Positions 29,130 through 38,435 of a stretch of 64,000 bases of DNA are shown piece by piece; within the stretch, counting starts at the first letter, position 1; each line of letters starts with the position of its first letter. The DNA comes from Actinoalloteichus_B caeruleus (lineage in GTDB: Bacteria > Actinomycetota > Actinomycetes > Mycobacteriales > Pseudonocardiaceae), in NCBI RefSeq assembly GCF_000718005.1, contig NZ_JODV01000023.1; one strand, written 5' to 3'. Both the position numbers and the translations under genes were made by a program. The notes beneath the pieces are model-generated. The model was given only the letters and a program-made list of their open reading frames with translations. It made no database searches and was not told where the DNA came from.

Positions 29130-31373
29130 ATGTCGCAACAGCGCAACATTCGGGTCCGGGGTGCTCGGACGAACAACCTGAAGTCCCTCGACGTCGACGT
29201 GCCCCGGGGGCAGCTCGTCGTGTTCGTCGGGCTGTCCGGCTCCGGGAAGTCGTCCCTGGTGTTCGACACCATCGCGGCCGAGGCGGGCCACCAGCTCAAC
29301 GAGACGTTCCCCCCGTTCGTGCGGAACCGGATGACGAAGTGGACCCGCCCGGAGGTCACCGAGATCAGCGGCCTGTCCCCGGCGGTGGTCATCGGACAGC
29401 GGAGGGTCGGCGGGAACTCCCGATCCACCGTCGGCACCTACACCGACGCCTGGTCCTACCTGCGGCTGATCTTCTCCCGTCTCAGCACCCCGCACGTCGG
29501 GGAGTCCAACCGCTTCTCCTTCAACGACCCGACGGGGATGTGCCCCACCTGTTCCGGGCTGGGGGAGGTGGTGGTGATCGCCGTGGACCGTGTGGTCGAC
29601 ATGGACAGGTCGCTCGAGGACGGCGCGGTCCGGCTTCCCGGGTTCGTGCAGGGGAACTACTGGTACAGCCTGTACGCCGACATCGGCTCGTTCGACGCCA
29701 CCACACCGCTCCGCGACTGGAGCGAGGACCAACGGCAGGCCCTCCTCTACGGCGGGGAACACGCCGAACGGCTCGACCCGCGCCCCCCGAAGGGATTCGA
29801 AGGGGTCGTCGAACGGTTCGAGCGCATCTACCTGAACACCTCGGAGGACCTGTCGGAGCGCAAACGGGAGACCTTGGCCCAGTTCACCCGTTCCGACCTG
29901 TGCCCCGACTGCCACGGCGACCGGCTCAACGAGGAGAGCCGCTCCGCGACCGTCCTCGGCCGCACCATCGGCGCGATGGCCCGGATGGAGGTCAGCGACC
30001 TCGCCGACCTCGTCACCGGAGTGACCGAGCCGAGCGTGCGGCCAGCGGTGGCGGCACTGAAGGACCGGTTGGACGCCCTGGTCACCATCGGCCTCGGCTA
30101 CCTGCACCTCGGCCGGCCCACGCCGACGCTCTCCGGCGGGGAGTCGCAGCGCATCAAGACGGTGAAGCACCTCGGCAGCAGCCTGATGGAGATGCTGTAC
30201 GTCTTCGACGAGCCCACCGTGGGCCTCCACCCGCACGACGTGTCGGCCATGATCACCCTGCTCCGCCAGCTGTGCGACAAGGGCAACAGCGTCCTCGTCG
30301 TCGAGCACGACCCGGCGGTGATGGCCGCCGCCGACCAGGTCGTCGAGATCGGACCCAGAGCCGGCGAACACGGTGGGGCCCTGGTCTTCCAGGGGCCGTT
30401 CTCCGAACTGGGCGCGGCTGGAACCGCCACCTCGGTCGAACTCTCCCGCACGCGTCGACCGAGGGAGGAGCCGCGCACCCCGACCGGGCAGGTCGTCGTC
30501 GCCGACGCCTGCCGCAACAACCTGCGGAAGGTGACCGTCGAGATCCCCACCGGGGTGATGACCGTGCTCACCGGGGTCGCCGGGTCCGGCAAGTCCAGCC
30601 TCGCCCGGGAACTCGTCGACCAGCACGACGCGATCGTCATCGACCAGCGTCCCGTCAGCGCCAGCCGCCGGTCCACCCCCATCACCTACACGGGGGTGGC
30701 AGCGCCCATCCGGAAGCTGTTCGCCCGGCGCAACGGCGTCGCCGCGAGCCTGTTCAGCGCCAACTCGGAAGGCGGCTGCCCGGACTGCGGCGGGACCGGT
30801 GTCATCTACACCGACCTGGCCTTCATGGACGGCCAGGAAACCGTGTGCGAGACCTGCCAGGGGCGCAGGTTCACCCCCGACGTGCTGCGGTACACCGTGG
30901 ACGGGCTGTCCATCGCCGACGTGGAGGACCTGACGATCGAGGAGGCGATCCGGCGGCTGCCGGACAGGGCGATCACGAAGGCCCTGAGCCACCTTGACAA
31001 GGTGGGCCTGGGGTACCTGCGGCTCGGTCAGCCGCTGTCGACGTTGTCGGGAGGGGAGTGCCAACGGGTGAAGGTGGCCAAGGAACTGCGGGAGGCCAGC
31101 ACGCCCACCCTCTACGTGCTCGACGAGCCGACGACCGGACTGCACCTCGCCGACATCGACACGTTGCTCGGTCTCCTCGACGACCTGGTGGAGCACGGGC
31201 ACGGCGTCGTGGTGATCGAGCACAACCTCGACGTGATCCGGCACGCCGACTGGCTGATCGACCTGGGGCCGGGCCCGGGCCGGCACGGGGGCCGGGTGCT
31301 CTACGAGGGGCCGGTGACCGGGGTCGGCGACACCCCGACGGGACGAGCCCTGCGGGAGGCCTTCCCGTCCTGA
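29130..31373 (+). CDS. UvrA-like excinuclease ATPase (short, class II/DrrC-like)
   Basis: A 747-aa protein with two ABC ATPase halves, shorter than housekeeping UvrA (about 950 aa). The first half has Walker A GLSGSGKSSLVF, zinc CPTCSGLG and CPDCHGDRL, signature TLSGGESQRIK and Walker B YVFDEPTVGLHP. The second half has GVAGSGKSSLA, CPDCGGTG, CETCQGRRF, TLSGGECQRVK and YVLDEPTTGLHLAD. The missing length matches loss of the UvrB-binding region seen in UvrA2/DrrC proteins, which contribute to tolerance of DNA-damaging drugs. It is divergent from a WYL regulator. The ribosome site is weak. Confidence 0.9.
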   Translation: MSQQRNIRVRGARTNNLKSLDVDVPRGQLVVFVGLSGSGKSSLVFDTIAAEAGHQLNETFPPFVRNRMTKWTRPEVTEISGLSPAVVIGQRRVGGNSRSTVGTYTDAWSYLRLIFSRLSTPHVGESNRFSFNDPTGMCPTCSGLGEVVVIAVDRVVDMDRSLEDGAVRLPGFVQGNYWYSLYADIGSFDATTPLRDWSEDQRQALLYGGEHAERLDPRPPKGFEGVVERFERIYLNTSEDLSERKRETLAQFTRSDLCPDCHGDRLNEESRSATVLGRTIGAMARMEVSDLADLVTGVTEPSVRPAVAALKDRLDALVTIGLGYLHLGRPTPTLSGGESQRIKTVKHLGSSLMEMLYVFDEPTVGLHPHDVSAMITLLRQLCDKGNSVLVVEHDPAVMAAADQVVEIGPRAGEHGGALVFQGPFSELGAAGTATSVELSRTRRPREEPRTPTGQVVVADACRNNLRKVTVEIPTGVMTVLTGVAGSGKSSLARELVDQHDAIVIDQRPVSASRRSTPITYTGVAAPIRKLFARRNGVAASLFSANSEGGCPDCGGTGVIYTDLAFMDGQETVCETCQGRRFTPDVLRYTVDGLSIADVEDLTIEEAIRRLPDRAITKALSHLDKVGLGYLRLGQPLSTLSGGECQRVKVAKELREASTPTLYVLDEPTTGLHLADIDTLLGLLDDLVEHGHGVVVIEHNLDVIRHADWLIDLGPGPGRHGGRVLYEGPVTGVGDTPTGRALREAFPS

Positions 31374-31741
31374 GGGCGGGGGAGCGTGCGAGCGTTCGCC
31401 GTGGACGGCCGGTGCCGCGCGGGGACAGGGCGCTGCGTGCCGTGTCCTTCCCCCGGGGTGCGGGTCCTCGGCCTGGGCGGCGGGTTGATCCGAGTTGATG
31501 TCGGAGCCGAGGACCGGCGGGGAAGTCGCGATGCCTGGTGCGGGGTGTGGGAGCGGTGCCCTCACCCCGCACGCCGCTGGTGCGGGGAAGCAAGCGGTGT
31601 TGAGCGGAACGGGAGAGGACCCGGTGGACAGCCCCGGCGTTCCAGTGATCTGACGGCTGGTGGTTCCCGCGGGAAGGCCCCGATGACATCGGGATATCAC
31701 CGATGGTGCACAGTTGGTCACTCTTCCTTTTGGGGGGTGTC
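31374..31741. other. Intergenic stretch with terminator-like hairpin
   Basis: No gene was recognised. The hairpin at 31565-31587 (listed separately) probably ends the UvrA-like transcript. The bases from about 31690 likely hold the promoter of the methyltransferase gene. Confidence 0.4.
31565..31587 (+). terminator. Hairpin downstream of the UvrA-like gene
   Basis: CCCCGCAC (31565-31572) pairs perfectly with GTGCGGGG (31580-31587) around a 7-nt loop, 190 bp after the stop codon. There is no U-run. Confidence 0.45.
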
Positions 31742-32746
31742 GTGGTCACCATCGCACCAACCGTCGCTTCGGTCGCCGGAACGATTCCGGAAACGCACTA
31801 CTCCCACCACGGAGGACGCGGCCACACGCCGATGCGGTCGAACCCACTGGTGATCCACCGCGAACTCACGCTCCTGGACGTTCACCCGGCCCAGCGCGTG
31901 TGCGAGATCGGCACCGGCTCCGGATACTCCGGGGCGCTGTTGTCGTCCCTGGTCGGCGAGGACGGCCGCGTGGTCAGCGTGGTCAGCGTGGACATCGACC
32001 CCTACCTGGTGCAGTGGGCGCGGTGTGCCCATCGCGAGCGTGGAGTGCGGAACGTCAGGTGCGTGGTGGGGGACGGGCGTCAAGGATTCGCGGCCGAAGC
32101 GCCCTACGACCGCCTCGTCGCGTGGTGCACGCCGCCCCACCTGCCGAAGGCGTGGGTCGACCAGTCGCAGGTTGGCGGTGTCATCGTCACCCCGCTTCCA
32201 GTGGCGCGAGTCCCCCAGATCACGGTCGTCGCTGAGATTCTGGTCGACGAGGAACGGACACCGCGAGTTCAGCGTGTCCTGCACGGCGGCTACATGGAGA
32301 CGGTGTCCAGCCCCTGCGACCCGGACACGCCCACCCGTCTCGTCGACTGGGAGTACCGCCTCCCCTCCGCCGCCTGGAGATCAGTCGGGTGGCGGAAGGA
32401 GGACAACGAGCTGCGGGATGGAGCGCGCGGGGCACTGGACAGGCTGCTTGCCAGGTCCTCGATCCGCGAGACAGTCGGGGAGGAGGACATCGACTGGGGG
32501 AGCTGGAGGACCTGGGCGGCTGCCACAGACGATCACTACCTGACGGCTGTCGGCTGGCCCTCGGGCGGGATCGCGGTGGGCCACAGCACCCCGGAGTCCG
32601 TCGCCGTCCTCCGTCACGACGGAACGATCTTGGCTGATCGTCGAGCATCGCCATCCCTGCGGATCGTGCGGGACTGGTTCCGGGCCTGGGATCGGGCTGG
32701 CCGGCCGGCGGTCGAGGAGTACGAGGGCACGCTGCACCCTCAGTAG
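31742..32746 (+). CDS. SAM-dependent methyltransferase, PCMT-like
   Basis: A 334-aa protein. GTG 31742 is chosen for the preceding GGGGGG; an in-frame ATG at 31703 would add 13 hydrophobic residues. Motif I is CEIGTGSGYSGALLS (about 55-70), followed by VVSVDIDPYLVQWAR and VRCVVGDGRQGF, the layout of protein-L-isoaspartate O-methyltransferases. The segment THYSHHGGRGHTPMRSNPL before it is like the substrate lip of PCMT enzymes used in some peptide-modifying systems. About 150 extra C-terminal residues have no recognised domain. No precursor peptide was found next to it, so the substrate is unknown. Confidence 0.8.
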   Translation: MVTIAPTVASVAGTIPETHYSHHGGRGHTPMRSNPLVIHRELTLLDVHPAQRVCEIGTGSGYSGALLSSLVGEDGRVVSVVSVDIDPYLVQWARCAHRERGVRNVRCVVGDGRQGFAAEAPYDRLVAWCTPPHLPKAWVDQSQVGGVIVTPLPVARVPQITVVAEILVDEERTPRVQRVLHGGYMETVSSPCDPDTPTRLVDWEYRLPSAAWRSVGWRKEDNELRDGARGALDRLLARSSIRETVGEEDIDWGSWRTWAAATDDHYLTAVGWPSGGIAVGHSTPESVAVLRHDGTILADRRASPSLRIVRDWFRAWDRAGRPAVEEYEGTLHPQ

Positions 32747-33110
32747 GAAGGATGGAGGTTGCGGCTCTCCCGGTAGGGGGCTGCTGGGCGGCCGGATCGA
32801 GTCTCGAGCAACAGGGGCGTGGTGGCGCGGGCGGTCGAGCACCTGCCTCCACGTGCTCGGCATGTCACCCCCGTTCCCGGTCAGCCGGGCTGCCCCAGGG
32901 GAGGGCTGCCGCCGCGGCCGCCCGTGCCCTGCGGGGTGTCGCCGCCGCGCCGCGGGGCCGTTTCCCGAACGAGCTCCACGCCGGCGTCCGGCGAGGGCTT
33001 CGTCCCCGCGTGCGCGGGGGCTGTCCGCGCTGCTGGGAGATGAGCCCGCTTTCGGTGGTTCGACGTGGTGAGCCCGCGGGGCGGAGCTGGGACGGCGGAG
33101 TAGGGCGCGA
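32747..33110. other. Intergenic stretch with a CRISPR-repeat-like sequence
   Basis: No gene was recognised. At 32998-33026 there is one copy of a sequence close to the array-2 repeat (TCCCCGCG...CGCGGGG...CTGT-CC). It could be a relic of an array or simply a GC-rich hairpin that terminates a transcript. Confidence 0.4.
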
Positions 33111-33755
33111 TCACTGTTCGGCGGTCGGCCGGATCCCCGCGCTGTCCAGCGCCTCGGCGAACAGGTGTGCGGCGTCGACGGGTGTTCCCCTGTTGTACAG
33201 GTCGTTCCAGATCGTCAGGGTGACGCGTACGGCCGCCGCCGTGGTCTCCACTGCCATGCGAATCCGCAGTTCCTCGCGCGCGTTCCGATCGCCCGCCGGC
33301 ATGAAGTGCTCCAGGAGTTCCTGTGCTCGCTGGGCGTCCAGTCGGAGGCTGGCGGTCCGCAGGGTGGGGCTGGTCAGCATGAGCGCCCTGACCCGCAACA
33401 TCTGCCGGGCGGCCTCGCCGTCGCCCCGGCCGTAGTTCGCCAGTACCTGGGAGTAGACCGAGCAGAGCGTCGCCAACGGGGACCGGTTCTCGCCCTGGCC
33501 CAGGTGGCTGTGCAGGGCCCCGTCGAAGTCGTGGTGGATGAGCAGCGCGGCGTCCTCCTTCATGGCGAAGTGCCGGAAGAACGTTCGGGGGGAGACGCCC
33601 GCCCGGTGCGCGATGTCGTCCACCGTCGTCCCCTCCACCCCCTGCGCCTCGAAGAGGTCAAGCGCGGCCTGGCTGATCTCCCCTCGGGTGCGCTGTCGTT
33701 GCCGCTCACGAAGGGTGGGGCGGTTCGCTTCTGGCTCTGGTGCTGGGGCTGCCAT
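33111..33755 (-). CDS. TetR-family repressor of the divergent MFS exporter
   Basis: A 214-aa regulator. The ATG at 33753-33755 follows GGAAGG. The frame extends upstream through the MFS start region, but the conserved part begins MAAPAPEPEANRPTLRERQR. The helix-turn-helix is at about 20-65 (AALDLFEAQGVEGTTVDDIAHRAGVSPRTFFRHF). The C-terminal half is a typical TetR ligand domain. It is divergent from an EmrB/QacA-type exporter, and the spacer holds TGGCAG palindromes that are the likely binding site. Confidence 0.9.
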   Translation of the reverse strand: MAAPAPEPEANRPTLRERQRQRTRGEISQAALDLFEAQGVEGTTVDDIAHRAGVSPRTFFRHFAMKEDAALLIHHDFDGALHSHLGQGENRSPLATLCSVYSQVLANYGRGDGEAARQMLRVRALMLTSPTLRTASLRLDAQRAQELLEHFMPAGDRNAREELRIRMAVETTAAAVRVTLTIWNDLYNRGTPVDAAHLFAEALDSAGIRPTAEQ

Positions 33756-33804
33756 GTCCTGCCTTCCGAAGGGGGCGAACCTTCCGCTCGTGCTCGTGCC
33801 ATGA

Positions 33805-33846
33805 TGGCAGGCGAAAACAACATGGCAGTCACTGCCATATTGGCAG
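33805..33846. promoter_or_regulatory. TetR operator between repressor and MFS exporter
   Basis: A perfect palindrome ATGGCAGT-C-ACTGCCAT (33822-33838) is flanked by more TGGCAG half-sites at 33805-33810 and 33841-33846. The cluster lies between the divergent repressor and exporter genes, next to the exporter ribosome site. Confidence 0.75.
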
Positions 33847-33867
33847 CAAACGACGATAAGGGTGCTC

Positions 33868-35442
33868 ATGGTGAAACACTCCTCGGCGGAGGAGATCGGG
33901 ACGGCTCCACCGAGGCCGCCCCGACCAGGAGTCGTGCTGACCGTGGTCAGCCTGGGAGCCGCCATCGTGGCTCTGGACGGCACGGTGATCTCCGTGGCCA
34001 ATCCCGACATCGCGGCCGACCTGCGCCCCAGCCTGGCCGGCCTCCAATGGGTCACCAACGGCTACCTGTTGGCCATCGCCTCCACCTTGGTGATCTTCGG
34101 CCGGGCCGCGGACCGGTTCTCCCGCAGGACCTTCTGGCTCACCGGTACCGCCCTGTTCACGGTGGCCTCGCTGATGATCGCCCTCTCGGGCAGCATCAAC
34201 GCCCTGATCTTCTGGCGGGTCGTCCAGGGGATCGCCGGTGCGCTCGTCATGCCGGCCGGCGTGGGGCTGCTGCGCGCGACGTTCTCGGGGCCGGCGCTGA
34301 GCAGGGCGCTGGCCACCTGGAGTGGTTGCACGGCCATCGCCGCCGCCGCTGGACCCGTGGTCGCTGGCCTGCTGGTGCAGGCGCAGGGATGGCAGTCGGT
34401 GTTCCTCATCAACGTGCCCATCGGGGCCGTCGCGGTGACCCTGGGCGCGCTCCACCTCCGTGACCAGCGCGGCACCACGGAAACCGGGCGTCTGGACGCC
34501 GTGGGCGCCGTCCTGCTCGCGTTGACGATGGTCAGCCTGGCCTGGGGAGTGCTCCAGGCCGAGCACGGGCACCTGGACGCCACGGTCCTCGGCTACCTCG
34601 GTCTCGCGGTGGTGTTGGGCGCGCTGTTCGTGTGGCGTCAGCGCCGGGCGGCCCGGCCCCTGCTGGATCTGACGATCTTCGCCAACAGAACCGTGCCAGC
34701 CGCGACGCTGCTCGTGGTGTTCGCGTTCTTCACGCTGTACGGCACGCTGTTCTTCCTGACCCTCTACATGCAGCGGGTCCAGGGGGTCAGCGCGCTCGAG
34801 GCCGGTGTTCGGGTCCTGCCGCTGACCGCCGCTCTCGCCTTGGCGTCCGCGCTCGTGGGACATCTGAACGCCCGCGTCGGGCCACGGCCCGCCCTGCTCG
34901 GCGGGATGACGATCGTCGCGGCCTCCGCCTTCGGTCTTTCCCAGTTGGAGGTCGGGAGTACCTACCACGCCATGTGGCCCTCGCTCCTCGGGATGGGGCT
35001 CGGCATCGGCATGGTGTCCGTGGCCAGCACAGATGCCCTGGTCAGCAACGTCCACCCCAGGTTGAGCAGCGTCGCTGGAGGTCTTCAGCAGACCGCGTCC
35101 CAACTGGGTGGGGTCATGGGAACCGCCGTGCTCACCACGTTGCTCTCCGTCGCGGTCAGCACCGGTCTGGCCGGCAACCTCGCGGAGCGAGGCGTGGGGC
35201 CGGACGAATCCCAGTTCGTCCTGGACCGAGCCGACCGGGTGACCCAGGGAGAAGTACCCCTTCCACCCGGCGTCGGGCCCGGTACGGCTGACGCGATCGT
35301 GGAAGCCGGACACGCGTCCTTCGTGGCGGGAATGACGGGCGCGATGTCCGTGGCGGTGGTCGTGGCCCTCGTCGGTGTGGTGGCAGCGCTCTTCGTGCGG
35401 AAGGGAGAGCACTCCTCCGCCGACGCCGTCGTCATGCACTGA
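33868..35442 (+). CDS. MFS drug exporter, EmrB/QacA (DHA2, 14-helix) type
   Basis: A 524-aa membrane transporter. ATG 33868 is preceded by AAGG at 6 nt; an in-frame GTG lies two codons earlier. It has about 14 hydrophobic segments. The helix-1 motif LDGTVISVANPDIAADL and the loop GRAADRFSRRTFWLTG (motif A) are clear, and motif C is in AAAAGPVVAGLLVQ. The C-terminus ends in a short charged tail. It probably exports hydrophobic drugs by proton antiport and is repressed by the divergent TetR protein. Confidence 0.92.
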   Translation: MVKHSSAEEIGTAPPRPPRPGVVLTVVSLGAAIVALDGTVISVANPDIAADLRPSLAGLQWVTNGYLLAIASTLVIFGRAADRFSRRTFWLTGTALFTVASLMIALSGSINALIFWRVVQGIAGALVMPAGVGLLRATFSGPALSRALATWSGCTAIAAAAGPVVAGLLVQAQGWQSVFLINVPIGAVAVTLGALHLRDQRGTTETGRLDAVGAVLLALTMVSLAWGVLQAEHGHLDATVLGYLGLAVVLGALFVWRQRRAARPLLDLTIFANRTVPAATLLVVFAFFTLYGTLFFLTLYMQRVQGVSALEAGVRVLPLTAALALASALVGHLNARVGPRPALLGGMTIVAASAFGLSQLEVGSTYHAMWPSLLGMGLGIGMVSVASTDALVSNVHPRLSSVAGGLQQTASQLGGVMGTAVLTTLLSVAVSTGLAGNLAERGVGPDESQFVLDRADRVTQGEVPLPPGVGPGTADAIVEAGHASFVAGMTGAMSVAVVVALVGVVAALFVRKGEHSSADAVVMH

Positions 35443-35874
35443 TCTCCCGACCGCTCGGCGGAGCTGCTGCGCGGGTGGTCCGCCCGACAGCTCAGCGCGC
35501 GGCGGAGGGAAGGGGTGCCTCGTCGAAGCTGATCAGGTCACACTCGCTTCTCGTTGCCGGCGGGTGATTGACTCGCGCGGAGCGTGACGGGCCCCTCCGC
35601 GGCCCGTAGCCGGGGAAAGGCAGCGAGCCGTGCTGTCGCCAACGGTCCGATCGCGCCGGTCAACCGCCCGATGTGAGGGCACCGTTCACCTCGCGCCGAG
35701 TCATGTCCTGGTGCCATCTCCGTGCTCGGGTGTGGGGATCCCATCCACGCTGGAAAGTCAGTGTGGCACCGCACGCGACGACGGAGACGGTGGTACCGGG
35801 TCGGCAGTTGACCGACGTCGTACGGCTACCAGATGTCCGAGACCGCCATGCGTCGAGTGCGATCGAGTGCGGTC
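35443..35874. other. Gene-free stretch
   Basis: Between the MFS stop and the GntR stop (converging genes). No gene or strong hairpin was recognised. Base composition is slightly less GC-rich than the flanks. Confidence 0.4.
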
Positions 35875-36618
35875 TCAACGAGCGTCGATCTGGTACACGA
35901 GTTGGAAGCGGTCGCTGGCCATGGAGATGAAGTTGACTTCTACCGGTCGGTCCGCCGCGAATGCCACTCGGGTCACCTGGATGACCGGGTGGCCGTGTGG
36001 AATCCGCAGGGACTCCGCTTCGGCGGGTCGAGGTGATCTCGCCGAGACGAACTCGGTGAAGTGGCTCAGGGCGAAGCCCGCCTCTTCCAGGCGAGCGTAG
36101 GTTCCTCCTGGTCCGGTGTCCACGTGTTCAACCTGAGTGCCCTGGACGAGGTCGGCAGGAAGGTAGGAGGCCGCGAGCTGCACCACGTCGCCATCGGCTC
36201 GCATCACGCGGTCCCGGACCAGGACCTGAGTGCCGGAAGGGACGTCGAGGTACGAGGCGACCTCTTCCCCGGCTTCCTCCTTCCAGACCCGCACCGTCAC
36301 CGTGGGGGTGAAGTCGGCTGCCGCCGCATCGGTGAGGAAAGCCCCTCTACCAGCGGTCCTCTCGTCGGCGGAGAGCCGGTTGCGGGCGAGTCGAGTGATC
36401 GGGCGGCGCTTGGACACGAACCATCCTCGGCCTGCGATGCTGGACACCAGGCCTTCGGCGCGGAGCTGGTCGACAGCGTTCTGGATCGTCTGTCGGGCAA
36501 CGCCGTACTCCCCCATCAGGGTCGAGCCCGAAGGCAACCGCTCTCCTTCGGCGTACTCACCTGAAGTGATGCGCAGCCTCAGGTCTTCGGCGATCTGGAT
36601 CCACGGACGTGTCTGCAT
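35875..36618 (-). CDS. GntR/HutC-family regulator with UTRA domain
   Basis: A 247-aa regulator starting at ATG 36616-36618 (MQTRPWIQIAEDLRLR). The winged helix lies at 8-75 (SGEYAEGERLPSGSTLMGEYGVARQTIQNAVDQL) and the UTRA ligand domain at about 95-240 (VLVRDRVMRADGDVVQLAASY, then HPVIQVTRVAFAADRPVEV). The longer frame upstream is not conserved-looking. Regulators of this type often sit in actinobacterial integrative elements and plasmids, which fits the XRE/DUF397 pair and small genes nearby. Confidence 0.87.
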   Translation of the reverse strand: MQTRPWIQIAEDLRLRITSGEYAEGERLPSGSTLMGEYGVARQTIQNAVDQLRAEGLVSSIAGRGWFVSKRRPITRLARNRLSADERTAGRGAFLTDAAAADFTPTVTVRVWKEEAGEEVASYLDVPSGTQVLVRDRVMRADGDVVQLAASYLPADLVQGTQVEHVDTGPGGTYARLEEAGFALSHFTEFVSARSPRPAEAESLRIPHGHPVIQVTRVAFAADRPVEVNFISMASDRFQLVYQIDAR

Positions 36619-37101
36619 CTCTCCATTGCAACCCACCCAGGCTATCTGGACAACAAGGAATGGTCGAGGTGCACTCAGGTCATTCAGGTTACCGGTAAAA
36701 CCTGGACGTCCTGGGTGGCGGAGGAGCTCCGGTCCCCCGAAGGACGGAATCTGGAGCAACGTCCCAAGCTGCCAGGAGCCTTTGGGAGAGGGAGGACGAC
36801 ATCGTGGCCATTGGCTTTGGTGCTGGGGTACCGGCGGCCGGTCATACCCCCGAAGAGCGCTCGTTGCCGAGCTTGTCCGACACGGGGAGGATCGGGGCGA
36901 TGCGCGAGGAGTCTCCTCCGCTTCGCCCACGCTTCCGCCACAGTGGGTAGCTCGCAAGCTGGTGCCCTGGTAGCTGGGGGAGGGAAGGGGCCGAAACAGG
37001 GCTACTGCGACCTTGCCCTGTTCGACCCGCTACCGCCGTCGTGCGTCGTGGTGGCAGCTCTCGTGGTATTCACGTTCGCGCCAGGTCCGGGGAGGAGTTC
37101 G
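36619..37101. other. Gene-free stretch upstream of the GntR gene
   Basis: No gene was recognised. The part next to the GntR start is AT-richer (GGACAACAAGGAATGG, 36647-36662) and probably contains its promoter. The far end reaches the DUF397 terminator. Confidence 0.4.
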
Positions 37102-37136
37102 GCGCCGGGGTGGCCTGGAGCAGGTCACCCCGGCGC
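37102..37136 (-). terminator. Terminator of the XRE-DUF397 operon
   Basis: Perfect 11-bp stem: GCGCCGGGGTG (37102-37112) pairs with CACCCCGGCGC (37126-37136), 13 bp downstream of the DUF397 stop codon. Confidence 0.65.
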
Positions 37137-37149
37137 GGCGCCAGGACGG

Positions 37150-37341
37150 TCAGTAGCGTTCGCTCTTGATCGCGGTGATGAAGCGGGTGAAGGAGCGGTG
37201 GTCCACGATGAGGACGCCGCCATCACGGTTCTTGCTGTCTCGGATGCCGACGAGGTCGGGAGCGGAGCCGACTTCGACGCACGCACCTCCACCTCCGTTG
37301 GAATAGGTGCTCGTGTACCAGTTGGTGAGCTTGGTCCTCAT
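37150..37341 (-). CDS. DUF397 protein
   Basis: A 63-aa DUF397 protein with the typical pattern WYTSTYSNGGGGACVEV, VGIRDSKNRDGG and FTRFITAI. ATG 37339-37341 has AAGGA about 11 nt upstream. It lies 21 bp after the XRE gene on the same strand. Such pairs act as regulator and small antagonist in many actinomycetes (known from Streptomyces developmental pairs); the local target is unknown. Confidence 0.93.
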   Translation of the reverse strand: MRTKLTNWYTSTYSNGGGGACVEVGSAPDLVGIRDSKNRDGGVLIVDHRSFTRFITAIKSERY

Positions 37342-37362
37342 GTCAGTCGCATTCCTTGGGCG

Positions 37363-38208
37363 TCAGCTCGACAGTCTCTTGATCAACTTTGTGGACTCTG
37401 AATCACTCAAAGCCCTAGATTGAAGCGCGACGAACGAATCTTTGTGGCGCTGTACCGAGGTCTGTTCCTCGACGTAGTCCCCACGGTTCAGTGTTTCGAA
37501 GTAGACGACGTCGTCGAGGTGGTTCTCCTCGAATCCAAGCAGGTCGAATTCGGTTCCCAACGCGGGATGGGCGCCTGCTCCGGTTGGGAGCACCTGGATG
37601 CGAACATGTGGCAGCTCGGCCAGCTCCAGCAGTCGCCGAAGCTGTCCCCGCATGACCTCCGGCCCTCCGACCGCACCGTGCAGCAGGGGTTCCCACAGCA
37701 CGGCGTGGACGTGGAGGGGATTCGTCGACGTCAGCCTCTGCTGACGTGTCTCCCGGATGAAGGATCGCTGGCGGGAGACCTCCGCCGTCGGTCTGGGTAG
37801 CCAACTCTCGCTCAGTGCGGCGAAGTAGTCGCCGGTCTGGAACAGTCCGGGTACGAGTTGTGCCTTGAAGATCCGAACCGAGGACGCTTCGTCCTCCAGC
37901 TCGATGAGATCCTGGGCCGCGTCCCACAGGACGTCGCTGTACTGCGACCACCAGCCGCCTTCCTGTGCGGTGGTGACGGCGGCGAACAGGCGGTCGCGGT
38001 CGCGTTCGGGGACGCCGTAGGTCAGGGCCAGGGCAAGGGTCTCCACGCTGGTGGGTGCCTGGACCGCGTGCTCGATGCGGGAGATCTTCGATGGCGACCA
38101 CTTGAGCTGCTTCGCCGCCTCCGTGGCTTTGAGCCCCGCCGACTCACGCCACTTGCGCAGCTCCCGGCAGACCCGTCGCATTCGGACTCCTGCGTGGTAC
38201 TCGGACAC
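37363..38208 (-). CDS. XRE helix-turn-helix regulator with DUF5753
   Basis: A 281-aa regulator. GTG 38206-38208 follows GGGGAGGAGA. The HTH lies at about 14-65 (RESAGLKATEAAKQLKWSPSKISRIEHA). DUF5753 covers about 95-270 (QLVPGLFQTGDYFAAL, RQQRLTSTNPLHVHAVLWEPLL, then the mid-domain VRIQVLPTGAGAHPAL). It forms an operon with the downstream DUF397 gene. These proteins usually control morphology or secondary metabolism. Confidence 0.93.
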   Translation of the reverse strand: MSEYHAGVRMRRVCRELRKWRESAGLKATEAAKQLKWSPSKISRIEHAVQAPTSVETLALALTYGVPERDRDRLFAAVTTAQEGGWWSQYSDVLWDAAQDLIELEDEASSVRIFKAQLVPGLFQTGDYFAALSESWLPRPTAEVSRQRSFIRETRQQRLTSTNPLHVHAVLWEPLLHGAVGGPEVMRGQLRRLLELAELPHVRIQVLPTGAGAHPALGTEFDLLGFEENHLDDVVYFETLNRGDYVEEQTSVQRHKDSFVALQSRALSDSESTKLIKRLSS

Positions 38209-38435
38209 CCGATCTCCTCCCCGTACGCCCGACCGAGCGTACGACAGGCTGTCACTTCCTCCGACCCCTTACTCCTTTTGGGTCATCTCGTGCAAATTGC
38301 TCGTCAGTACTCTTGCGTCACGGTGCGTGTGCGGACAAGGTGGTATTCGCCACAGTGTCTTGTGGACGAACAGGAGGAGGGGCCGGGCCAACTTTCCACG
38401 GCCGCCCGACCCCTCCTGACGAGAGGAACCGAAGC

